NCBI GenBank assembly: GCA_030625285.1
Contig: DAOURC010000065.1
Span: 1 to 5,241, forward strand
DNA: 5,241 bases
DNA from: Eubacteriales bacterium
GTDB taxonomy: Bacteria > Bacillota > Clostridia > Peptostreptococcales > Acidaminobacteraceae
Direction: 5' to 3'
Part shown: in pieces, positions 1 through 5,241 of the stretch
Position numbering within the stretch: position 1 is the stretch's first letter
Layout: the number at the start of each line of letters is the position of its first letter
Position numbers and translations under genes: made by a program
Notes under the pieces: generated by a model
What the model saw: only the letters and a program-made list of their open reading frames with translations
Databases searched by the model: none
What the model was told of the DNA's origin: nothing

Positions 1-1793
1 TCAACAACTGATTCAATATTCTCCAACACAGCTGTCTCGGTTAATTCAATCTCGATATCACTAGATTTGATACCAGAAATTTTTATTTGCTCTTTTATAT
101 ATTCAACCATATCCCAGTTGATATCTTTTGGTGATAGATTAATGGAAAGTTTTATTCTGCTTTCCATATTATCATTAATGCGTCTAATATCTCTAAATGC
201 AATTTCAACAACTTTTCGATCTATTGCATTTATATAACCGTTTTCCTCAGCGACTGGAATGAATTTATTTGGAGACACTAATGAACCATCTTTATTCTTC
301 AGCCTAACCAATGCTTCAACACCGACGATTTTATTGCTTTGAATGTCTATTTTAGGTTGATAATATACAAGCAGCTCATCAATAAATTCTTTTGATTTCA
401 TTCTATTATTCAGTTCGATATTTTCAAAATATTTTGCTGTATCTATTTCATTGAAGAAAATATAACCGTTTTTACCTGATTCTTTAATGCTATACATAGA
501 AATATCAGCTTTTTTGATCATATCATCCATTCCATCGGAATCACTTGGATAATGCACGATTCCCATACTTACTGAAATATTGAAAGTGTTGTTTTCAACT
601 TTGAAAGGTTTCTCGAAGTGATTCAATATCTCTGTAATACTATCTTCCACTTTCTCTTTTGATTCACTTTCGATAGTGAATATAAATTCATCTCCACCCC
701 ATCTATAAACAGTGATGTTTTTACTCAGATAACTATATAGAATATCTGAAATTTGTTTAAGCAGTACATCTCCAAGAGTATGTCCATGAGTATCGTTAAT
801 AAATTTAAAATCATCAAGATCCGCAAACACCAAATAAAAATCGCCTTTTTTCATTAACTCCAATGATTTTTTTTCAAGTGATCTTCTATTCGGCAATCCT
901 GTCAATTTATCGAAATAAATCATTTTGTTTATTCTTCTACCGAGCAATTCGTTTGTGTGAGTTATATCATATACGAGATAAATTGCAATAAACAAAAATC
1001 CTAAACTGATATATCTGACAAACTTTGTAATATCATCATTAAGATAGATATAATCTTCATTTAATTTTCCAGCAATTGATAGTTCCATATAATCACTCGG
1101 CACATCAACCACTAAATCATATTCGTTATTTTCAAATTCAGTACCATAAAACATTTTATCGTTTCCCTTGATCAAAACATAATTAAAAAGTCCTGCGCCG
1201 TTATAAGCATCTATAACATCAGTGAGTACACTTGCATCCATGACAATAGTCACAAAACCCCAAAATTCATCATCGATGAATACTGGATCTCTAATTATCA
1301 CACCTTCAACACCACGAACAAATTCAATTGGCTCACTGATAATACTCAACTTAGTTTTTATTGAATACTCAATGTCAGTTTTGACTTCTTCTCGATCATC
1401 GTTGATTAAGTCCTGCCCGATGACATCCTTGTTATATTCTAAAGGATATACATACCTGACAACTCCATTAGGAGCGACATTGATGTTTAAAATTCCCTTT
1501 TCAACGAGCTTGCTCTTCTCACCATAATCATCAAACAATTCTTGACTGAGTCCATCTTCGATTTTGAGCGTGACAAATGCATTCAAGCTTTTAATGATAT
1601 TCAATTTACTTTCGAATATTTTAGAAATTTGAGTACTCATGCTGTTGATTTCTTCATTGAATAAATTATCTCTTGAATCGGTTACAAAATTACTGAATCT
1701 ATTTATTGTTCCCCACCAAACACCGATCAATAGAATGCTTATGATTATGAAAAGTACAATTTTATTCATTTTTTCAATTATCTTAATCATCAT
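1..1793 (-). CDS. Membrane CHASE-GGDEF-EAL cyclic-di-GMP synthase/phosphodiesterase, partial (C-terminus off the left edge)
   Basis: This protein probably makes and/or degrades cyclic di-GMP in response to an extracytoplasmic signal. 597 codons are visible. A first membrane helix lies at about residues 11-28. An external domain of about 230 residues carries CHASE hallmarks: YPLEYNKDVIGQDL at 116-129 and IIRDPVF ending at 172. A second helix spans about 261-280. The GGDEF domain starts at FDKLTGLPNRR (294-304), has FADLDDFK at 323-330 with metal ligand Asp325, and an intact WGGDEF at 365-370. The RxxD inhibitory site is absent: Ser and Ile occupy the Arg and Asp positions before GGDEF. The EAL domain follows from about 455, with Gln479 of QPK, EAL at 493-495, SINLSP at 550-555 and ELTE at 583-586. 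The later EAL motifs, including the DD loop, are outside the window, so phosphodiesterase activity cannot be settled. Two ATGs are adjacent (1793 and 1790). Domain calls are firm; which activity dominates is inference. Confidence 0.93.
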   Translation of the reverse strand, partial: MMIKIIEKMNKIVLFIIISILLIGVWWGTINRFSNFVTDSRDNLFNEEINSMSTQISKIFESKLNIIKSLNAFVTLKIEDGLSQELFDDYGEKSKLVEKGILNINVAPNGVVRYVYPLEYNKDVIGQDLINDDREEVKTDIEYSIKTKLSIISEPIEFVRGVEGVIIRDPVFIDDEFWGFVTIVMDASVLTDVIDAYNGAGLFNYVLIKGNDKMFYGTEFENNEYDLVVDVPSDYMELSIAGKLNEDYIYLNDDITKFVRYISLGFLFIAIYLVYDITHTNELLGRRINKMIYFDKLTGLPNRRSLEKKSLELMKKGDFYLVFADLDDFKFINDTHGHTLGDVLLKQISDILYSYLSKNITVYRWGGDEFIFTIESESKEKVEDSITEILNHFEKPFKVENNTFNISVSMGIVHYPSDSDGMDDMIKKADISMYSIKESGKNGYIFFNEIDTAKYFENIELNNRMKSKEFIDELLVYYQPKIDIQSNKIVGVEALVRLKNKDGSLVSPNKFIPVAEENGYINAIDRKVVEIAFRDIRRINDNMESRIKLSINLSPKDINWDMVEYIKEQIKISGIKSSDIEIELTETAVLENIESVV

Positions 1794-1796
1794 TTC

Positions 1797-1804
1797 ACAC
1801 CCTG
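1797..1804 (-). promoter_or_regulatory. Ribosome binding site of the CHASE-GGDEF-EAL gene
   Basis: The minus strand reads AGGGTGTG just before two adjacent ATG codons. The AGGGTG core lies about 5 bases from the ATG at 1793 and about 8 from the ATG at 1790, so the second Met may be the true start. The choice changes the protein by one residue. Confidence 0.6.
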
Positions 1805-1819
1805 TCAATTAATGTTTAT

Positions 1820-1847
1820 ATTATACCCCTACCAAAATATAATACCC
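1820..1847 (-). promoter_or_regulatory. Candidate promoter region of the CHASE-GGDEF-EAL gene (TATAAT and two GGGTAT elements)
   Basis: The minus strand carries a perfect TATAAT (1820-1825) overlapping a GGGTAT (1823-1828). A second GGGTAT lies 19 bases further upstream (1842-1847). A housekeeping sigma factor could use the TATAAT, giving a leader of roughly 20 bases, but no good TTGACA-like -35 is present. The GGGTAT elements resemble the -10 of general-stress (SigB-type) promoters, but no GTTT-like -35 lies at the expected spacing for either. The placement upstream of the start is good; the sigma assignment is uncertain. Confidence 0.4.
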
Positions 1848-1858
1848 TATGAAATGAA

Positions 1859-1888
1859 AATTCCCAGGTGAAATTTCACCCGGGAATT
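1859..1888 (-). terminator. Rho-independent terminator of the lipoprotein gene
   Basis: A near-perfect palindrome lies about 20 bases past the lipoprotein stop codon. Its arms, 1859-1873 and 1874-1888, pair along their whole length except at 1866/1881, which becomes a G-U pair in the minus-strand RNA. The core GGTGAAATTTCACC is a perfect 14-base palindrome; a few central bases would form the loop. In the minus direction the hairpin runs into a T-rich stretch (AATTTTCATTT). It should end the lipoprotein transcript before the downstream CHASE-GGDEF-EAL gene. Confidence 0.8.
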
Positions 1889-1907
1889 CTATTAATCCAA
1901 CTTACTA

Positions 1908-2795
1908 TCAATACACTATCCGAATTAAAGTTTTGTATTTTAAATCTTCTCCAGTGTTTTCATCATTTATTGTAATTCCAACTTCGAAATCCACACCATC
2001 GATTTCACCTTTTAGAACTATGGTCGGACCGAAACTTTGTTGATTGAAATTATCGGCTTCTTCAAATATTTCTAAATAATAGTCCAATATTTCATCAGGT
2101 TCACAAGTGGACATATAACCTATCATATCTTTCCCACCCTGCTCCATTGCAACAGCCAATTCAATTACACCATCGGTATTTATCGGCATTATGTCTTCTG
2201 GATAATCCTCATGCATTTCCACACCTTCAGGTATAATCATTTCTCCAGTAGGAACAAGCTCTTCTTCTTCCTCTTCCTCCTCCTCTTCTTCTCCTTCTTC
2301 TTCTTCAAATAAATCTAAAGGCAAAAATATTATTGTTACACCGGTTTTGTATTCCATTCCTTCAGTTGCAGGAGACGAAGATATAGTATATGAACTTCCG
2401 TCTAGGCTTCCCATATTCATATAATTACCATCACTTGTATCTTTCATTAGAACTTCTGCATTTTCAAATATTTTTTCGTAAAATTTTGCAACATCTGAAA
2501 TACTGGCATCTGTAAAACCTATGATGGCATATGAACCATCTAAATTTTTTGACGCAGTTGCAATAAACAAATCATCGTAAATAGGAAGAATATCTTCCGG
2601 ATAACCTTCTGGAATAGGTACACTTTTACTCATATCGCTAGAAACAACCACTTCTGATTGATCACTTGTAATCGTTGTAGTATCATCGTCAGTTTCAATC
2701 TCGGTATCACCTATGGTTTCAGTTTTGCTTCCACATGCACTCATCGTCAATATCAGCGCCAGTATCAAAATTATACCAATAAACTTTCTTTTCAC
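1908..2795 (-). CDS. Lipoprotein with two related extracytoplasmic modules joined by a poly-glutamate linker
   Basis: The family is not recognised. Residues 1-20 form a lipoprotein signal peptide: basic MKRK, a hydrophobic core, and the lipobox MSAC with Cys21 as the predicted lipidation site (Met at -3 is less usual). A Thr/Ser/Asp-rich spacer runs to about residue 57. Two diverged copies of one module follow. The first, at about 58-158, has YPEDILPI (65-72), IGF (92-94) and FYEKIF (105-110). The second, at about 185-295, has YPEDIMPI (198-205), IGY (225-227) and YYLEIF (239-244). They are separated by a 16-residue run of Glu with one Gly (164-179). The 295-residue product should sit on the outer face of the membrane. 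The start is GTG, fixed by a strong GGGAGGG site 7 bases upstream, and the signal peptide begins right there. A hairpin follows the stop. Ligand or partner is unknown; the gene lies upstream of a membrane sensor protein on the same strand, but the hairpin argues against a shared transcript. Confidence 0.9.
   Translation of the reverse strand: MKRKFIGIILILALILTMSACGSKTETIGDTEIETDDDTTTITSDQSEVVVSSDMSKSVPIPEGYPEDILPIYDDLFIATASKNLDGSYAIIGFTDASISDVAKFYEKIFENAEVLMKDTSDGNYMNMGSLDGSSYTISSSPATEGMEYKTGVTIIFLPLDLFEEEEGEEEEEEEEEEELVPTGEMIIPEGVEMHEDYPEDIMPINTDGVIELAVAMEQGGKDMIGYMSTCEPDEILDYYLEIFEEADNFNQQSFGPTIVLKGEIDGVDFEVGITINDENTGEDLKYKTLIRIVY
2259..2306 (-). repeat. GAA/GAG trinucleotide tract encoding poly-Glu
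   Basis: Sixteen consecutive codons are GAA or GAG except for one GGA, giving Glu4-Gly-Glu11. The tract lies in the linker between the two lipoprotein modules. Because the unit is three bases, slippage would change linker length without shifting the frame. Confidence 0.9.
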
Positions 2796-2802
2796 AATTA
2801 AT

Positions 2803-2809
2803 CCCTCCC
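2803..2809 (-). promoter_or_regulatory. Shine-Dalgarno site fixing the GTG start of the lipoprotein gene
   Basis: The minus strand reads GGGAGGG, 7 bases before the GTG at 2795. It is a near-ideal anti-16S match at ideal spacing, and it supports GTG as the start. Confidence 0.85.
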
Positions 2810-2858
2810 AACTTTAGCAATACACCAATATGGATATCATGTTAATCATCTACTCTCG

Positions 2859-2887
2859 GTTTATACCCTTACACAAAAAATATAAAC
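2859..2887 (-). promoter_or_regulatory. Candidate SigB-type promoter and/or operator of the lipoprotein gene
   Basis: On the minus strand GTTTAT (2882-2887) is followed after 13 bases by GGGTAT (2863-2868). This fits the -35/-10 pattern of SigB-type stress promoters (GTTT, about 12-15 bases, GGGTAT). The same bases contain a perfect inverted repeat GTTTATA-N15-TATAAAC (2859-2865 and 2881-2887), with arm centres 22 bases apart, about two helical turns, as a dimeric regulator might prefer. A housekeeping reading (TATAAA as -10) is also possible but lacks a -35. The predicted leader is about 60 bases. Sigma class and operator role are inferred. Confidence 0.45.
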
Positions 2888-2904
2888 TTTGTTATTAATT
2901 GCAA

Positions 2905-2948
2905 AATAATAGGTCCTAATCAGTTTGCAACCGACAGGACCTATTATT
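2905..2948 (-). terminator. Rho-independent terminator of the pyridoxamine kinase gene
   Basis: The arms 2905-2917 and 2936-2948 form a perfect 13-bp stem (AATAATAGGTCCT and its complement), starting 6 bases past the kinase stop codon. The intervening bases can form an inner 6-bp stem with one G-U pair around a GCA loop. In the minus direction the stem ends in ATTATT and continues TTGC, so the U-tract is short but present. It separates the kinase transcript from the lipoprotein promoter region. Confidence 0.8.
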
Positions 2949-2954
2949 GTTCAT

Positions 2955-3836
2955 TTATTCTAGCAATTCATAGCTACTAGACATTACAGGTAATTTCAGT
3001 GAATCCAACACTCTTTCTAAAAGAATGCCATTCCGTTTAGGATAATCAAATCCATAACTCGCTTTGATACTTGTTGTAATGAATTGCACTCCTCTTTCCA
3101 GTGCTACCGGCAAACTATCTCCTTGAAGCAAGCTGCCGATGACTACACTTGTAAAGGCATCTCCAGTCCCGGGATATGAGGCCGGTATGTATGTACAAGT
3201 CACTTTCCAAAAAACATCGTTATCTCTATTATAGGCAATCACACTTGTCTTACCATTAGATTCTTGTTGAGGAACACTAGTTAAGATTACAATGCTAGGT
3301 CCCATATCCGATAACTCCCTAAGCCAATTCTTAATCTCATCTTCATTTATATTTAAATTATATTCTTTTCCCAATAAATACGTAGCCTCAGTAAAATTCG
3401 GTGTGATTATATTGGCTTTTTTAACTAGATGCTTCATAGATGCGACCATTTTTTCATCCATGGTCGTGTATAATTTACCATCATCGCCCATGACCGGATC
3501 GACAACCACGAAGCTTTCATTTGAAGAGAATAAATCTATCGCCTTTAAAACGATTTCAATCTGTCTGACCGAACCTAAAAATCCGCTGTAGATACAATCG
3601 AATTCTAAACCTAGCTTGGCCCAATGGTCAATATACCCTTCCATGGAATCAGTTAAATCGACATATGTAAAGTTTTCAAATCCACCGGTATGAGTCGATA
3701 AAATTGCAGTTGGAACTGGGCATACTTGGACACCCATTGAAGATAATATTGGAATTATGGCAGTTAACGATGCTCTTCCAAAACCGGAAAGGTCGTGAAT
3801 TGCAGCTACTTTTTTCACTGGATTTATCTTATACAT
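2955..3836 (-). CDS. pdxK: Pyridoxal/pyridoxamine kinase (vitamin B6 salvage)
   Basis: This is a cytoplasmic ribokinase-superfamily enzyme that phosphorylates pyridoxal, pyridoxamine or pyridoxine at the 5' hydroxyl with ATP, feeding the PLP pool. The N-terminal HDLSGFGRASLT (14-25) and PTAILSTHTGG (42-52) are characteristic of the Firmicutes pyridoxamine kinase family. DPVMGDDGKLY (113-123) and TPNFTEATYLLG (145-156) follow. The anion-hole/ATP motif is PGTGDAF (222-228), with Asp226 as the expected catalytic base. Length, 293 residues, is normal and nothing is missing. The frame stays open upstream to an ATG at 3917, but that would add 27 residues not typical of the family. ATG 3836 has a GGAGG site and begins the conserved domain, so it is chosen. 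A hairpin follows the stop and the next minus-strand gene has its own promoter candidate, so it is probably monocistronic. The upstream neighbour is divergent. Some members also phosphorylate hydroxymethylpyrimidine; exact substrate preference cannot be read here. Confidence 0.94.
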   Translation of the reverse strand: MYKINPVKKVAAIHDLSGFGRASLTAIIPILSSMGVQVCPVPTAILSTHTGGFENFTYVDLTDSMEGYIDHWAKLGLEFDCIYSGFLGSVRQIEIVLKAIDLFSSNESFVVVDPVMGDDGKLYTTMDEKMVASMKHLVKKANIITPNFTEATYLLGKEYNLNINEDEIKNWLRELSDMGPSIVILTSVPQQESNGKTSVIAYNRDNDVFWKVTCTYIPASYPGTGDAFTSVVIGSLLQGDSLPVALERGVQFITTSIKASYGFDYPKRNGILLERVLDSLKLPVMSSSYELLE

Positions 3837-3842
3837 TTTTAT

Positions 3843-3847
3843 CCTCC
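3843..3847 (-). promoter_or_regulatory. Shine-Dalgarno site fixing the kinase start
   Basis: The minus strand reads GGAGG, 6 bases before the ATG at 3836. No comparable site precedes the in-frame ATG at 3917, so this decides for the 293-residue product. Confidence 0.85.
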
Positions 3848-3868
3848 ATATATCTATATCATGTATAT

Positions 3869-3883
3869 ATTTTATCATAAAAT
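3869..3883. promoter_or_regulatory. Palindrome and extended -10-like element between the divergent genes
   Basis: ATTTTAT-C-ATAAAAT is a perfect inverted repeat of 7-base arms around one base. On the minus strand it contains TGATAAAAT, which resembles an extended -10 (TGnTATAAT) placed about 30 bases before the kinase start; no -35 is evident. A regulator bound here could act on both divergent genes. The region is extremely AT-rich, so chance palindromes are likely and confidence is low. Confidence 0.3.
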
Positions 3884-3887
3884 GATA

Positions 3888-3893
3888 TATAAT
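3888..3893 (+). promoter_or_regulatory. Candidate -10 element for the plus-strand GGDEF/EAL gene
   Basis: A TATAAT lies 55 bases before the ATG at 3949. No convincing -35 lies 16-18 bases upstream. In such AT-rich DNA this motif is weak evidence alone. Confidence 0.25.
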
Positions 3894-3948
3894 ATACATA
3901 TAAGAATTTATTTGCATTTATATATACAAGAAAGGATTGTATAAAAAT

Positions 3949-5241
3949 ATGTCGTATGAATATATCAGAAATCTTTTATCTGCAAAAAAACAAAAATTAC
4001 ACATAATTTATTTCTTGCTTACAGTGTTTATTCTCTATCTCATCATGTACAAATATTATAATTATAATCGTTCACTATCTCATTTGATGTATATTCCGAT
4101 AATTTCTTCATCTGTAATATTTCGCATCAGAGGCGGAGTCTCATATGCGGTGCTTTGTAGTATTTTGTTAGGAACATTAATACAATTCGACAATAATGTA
4201 AACTACGTTTTAGATATAACAGATTGGGCAATAAGTACAATGTGTTTTGTCATGTCTGCAATTTTCGTCGGCTTTTTAATCAATAAAACTGAAGAGCATT
4301 ATAGGCTGATAGAACAGCATCAATCCACAAATATAATCACAGGTTTGCCGAATACCAGTATTATGATCGATGATCTCGACCAACTTATCAGCGGTAATGA
4401 ATATGCAGACATTTCTGTCATCAATTTCGAACTTTCCAATTATCATTTTATTCAAAGACATATAAGCGATGACTCATATAGACAAGTAATAAAAAAATCT
4501 ATTGAACATCTTTCTTTGTTTTTCAATGAAGATTCACTTTACTCCTTGAGCAATCATAATATAGGAATTATTTCAACGAATAAAAACATCGATGAAACAT
4601 ATTCGGATTCACTGAAAATCATCAATCGTTTTCAGGACCCATTGATTATTGATGGCATACCGATAAAAGCAATTATAAAAATCGGTATCGCCAATTACCC
4701 TTTTCACGATGAATCTGCTAAAATAATATTAAAAAAATCTTGTATTGCATTGACTGAAATCGAAGAAAACAATCAAAGTATTGCTGTATACTCCGATTTG
4801 ATTGCTCAAAGAAAAATTAGGGAACACAATATTCTCGTTTCATTGACTAGAGCAATTAAAAACAATGAATTTGCATTGGTTTATCAACCTAAAATAAATA
4901 CAAGTACAAATAAAATAATCGGTTTTGAAGTTCTCTTAAGGTGGCATGATAAACAATATGGAATTGTAAATCCCGCTGAATTTATTAAAATCGCCGAGAG
5001 AACCCTGCTTATTAATGAAATATCGAAATGGGTTGTAAAAAATGCAATCATTCAACTTCATACTTGGAAAAATGAAGGCTTCGAAACTAATATTTCAGTA
5101 AATGTTTCTTCAAATGACTTAAAAGATGATGCACTGATTGATTTTATCGAGTACAATCTCAACCTGTATGGCATTGATCCATCTAGGCTGGAGTTAGAAC
5201 TTACTGAAAATGCAATTGTCGATAATATTGATAAAGTAAAA
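3949..5241 (+). CDS. Membrane protein with degenerate GGDEF and EAL domain, probable cyclic-di-GMP phosphodiesterase, partial (C-terminus off the right edge)
   Basis: It is predicted mainly to hydrolyse cyclic di-GMP. 431 codons are visible. Four hydrophobic segments (about 17-37, 45-58, 63-80 and 93-112) form a compact membrane sensor; HLMYIPI and RIRGG recall the small 4-helix input domains of other signalling proteins. The GGDEF-like domain begins at ITGLPN (130-135), but the signature is replaced by SNHNI (201-205) and the metal-ligand region reads FELSNYH (160-166), with Glu161, Ser163 and Asn164 where the left-hand protein has Asp325, Asp327 and Asp328. Synthase activity is therefore very unlikely. 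The EAL domain from about residue 295 keeps Gln313 of QPK, a variant EVL (327-329) with the catalytic Glu, SVNVSS with Asn385, and ELTE (417-420). The DD loop and final motifs are off-window. The start is ATG 3949, with AAAGGA 12 bases upstream, a longer spacing than usual. A TAA lies in frame at 3901 and no better start was seen. Confidence 0.92.
   Translation, partial: MSYEYIRNLLSAKKQKLHIIYFLLTVFILYLIMYKYYNYNRSLSHLMYIPIISSSVIFRIRGGVSYAVLCSILLGTLIQFDNNVNYVLDITDWAISTMCFVMSAIFVGFLINKTEEHYRLIEQHQSTNIITGLPNTSIMIDDLDQLISGNEYADISVINFELSNYHFIQRHISDDSYRQVIKKSIEHLSLFFNEDSLYSLSNHNIGIISTNKNIDETYSDSLKIINRFQDPLIIDGIPIKAIIKIGIANYPFHDESAKIILKKSCIALTEIEENNQSIAVYSDLIAQRKIREHNILVSLTRAIKNNEFALVYQPKINTSTNKIIGFEVLLRWHDKQYGIVNPAEFIKIAERTLLINEISKWVVKNAIIQLHTWKNEGFETNISVNVSSNDLKDDALIDFIEYNLNLYGIDPSRLELELTENAIVDNIDKVK

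Noticed and set aside
1222..1527. 101-codon plus-strand open frame
   Set aside because: It lies antisense inside the CHASE-coding part of the left gene, has a low-complexity Ser/Thr/Ile composition and no ribosome site of note. It is a shadow frame.
1803..1808. TTGACA on the minus strand near the CHASE gene start
   Set aside because: It matches a -35 consensus but overlaps the ribosome binding site, so any promoter using it would start inside the coding region. It is likely a chance match.
2259..2306. Poly-Glu tract as a sign of frameshift or sequencing error
   Set aside because: The reading frame, lipobox and both related modules are in one continuous frame across the tract, and its unit is three bases.
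2901..2950. Long hairpin upstream of the lipoprotein gene considered as a riboswitch or T-box antiterminator
   Set aside because: It begins 6 bases after the kinase stop and lies upstream of the lipoprotein promoter candidate. It is a simple stem with a run of T on the minus strand and has no T-box or c-di-GMP aptamer core. A terminator for the kinase explains it better.
3292..3591. 99-codon plus-strand open frame
   Set aside because: It is antisense within the pyridoxamine kinase gene, whose protein motifs are well conserved. No domain is recognisable in the antisense product.
3837..3948. Possible c-di-GMP riboswitch in front of the right-hand gene
   Set aside because: The gap is only 112 bases, almost entirely A/T, with no GC-containing paired helices or conserved aptamer core.
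4276..4461. 61-codon minus-strand open frame
   Set aside because: It is antisense to the GGDEF-like domain of the right-hand gene, which reads through continuously. No supporting start signal or domain was seen.

Overview
The window reads as chromosomal DNA from a low-GC, Gram-positive-type bacterium, most likely Bacillota and perhaps a clostridial lineage. The basis is the strongly AT-rich sequence, AGA-dominated arginine codons, purine-rich Shine-Dalgarno sites (GGGAGGG, GGAGG), a GTG-started lipoprotein and a Firmicutes-style pyridoxamine kinase. TGA serves as a stop (end of the lipoprotein gene) and TGG encodes Trp, so the standard bacterial code fits. The genus cannot be fixed from this sequence.

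Layout: four protein genes. On the minus strand, reading right to left, are a pyridoxal/pyridoxamine kinase (2955-3836), a two-module lipoprotein with a poly-glutamate linker (1908-2795), and the first 597 codons of a membrane CHASE-GGDEF-EAL protein that runs off the left edge (1-1793). On the plus strand, divergent from the kinase, is the first 431 codons of a second membrane protein with a degenerate GGDEF and an EAL domain (3949 to the right edge). The three gaps are short (114, 159 and 112 bases). The two gaps between the minus-strand genes each hold a terminator-like hairpin, so those genes are probably separate transcription units. No RNA gene, mobile element or CRISPR array was found, and no stretch above 300 bases lacks a gene.

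Functional reading: the window is dominated by cyclic-di-GMP signalling. The left protein keeps an intact GGDEF synthase motif and an intact EAL start, under an extracytoplasmic CHASE sensor. The right protein has lost its GGDEF signature (SNHNI) and GGDEF metal ligands but keeps the EAL catalytic residues visible here, so it is predicted to be mainly a phosphodiesterase. The lipoprotein lies directly upstream of the CHASE protein on the same strand, and both carry GGGTAT elements upstream. A functional link between them is possible but unproven. The kinase looks like ordinary vitamin B6 salvage.

No clearly new system is visible. The points most worth a second look are the unrecognised duplicated lipoprotein with its Glu-codon microsatellite, the inverted repeat over its promoter region, and the contrasting pair of c-di-GMP proteins.
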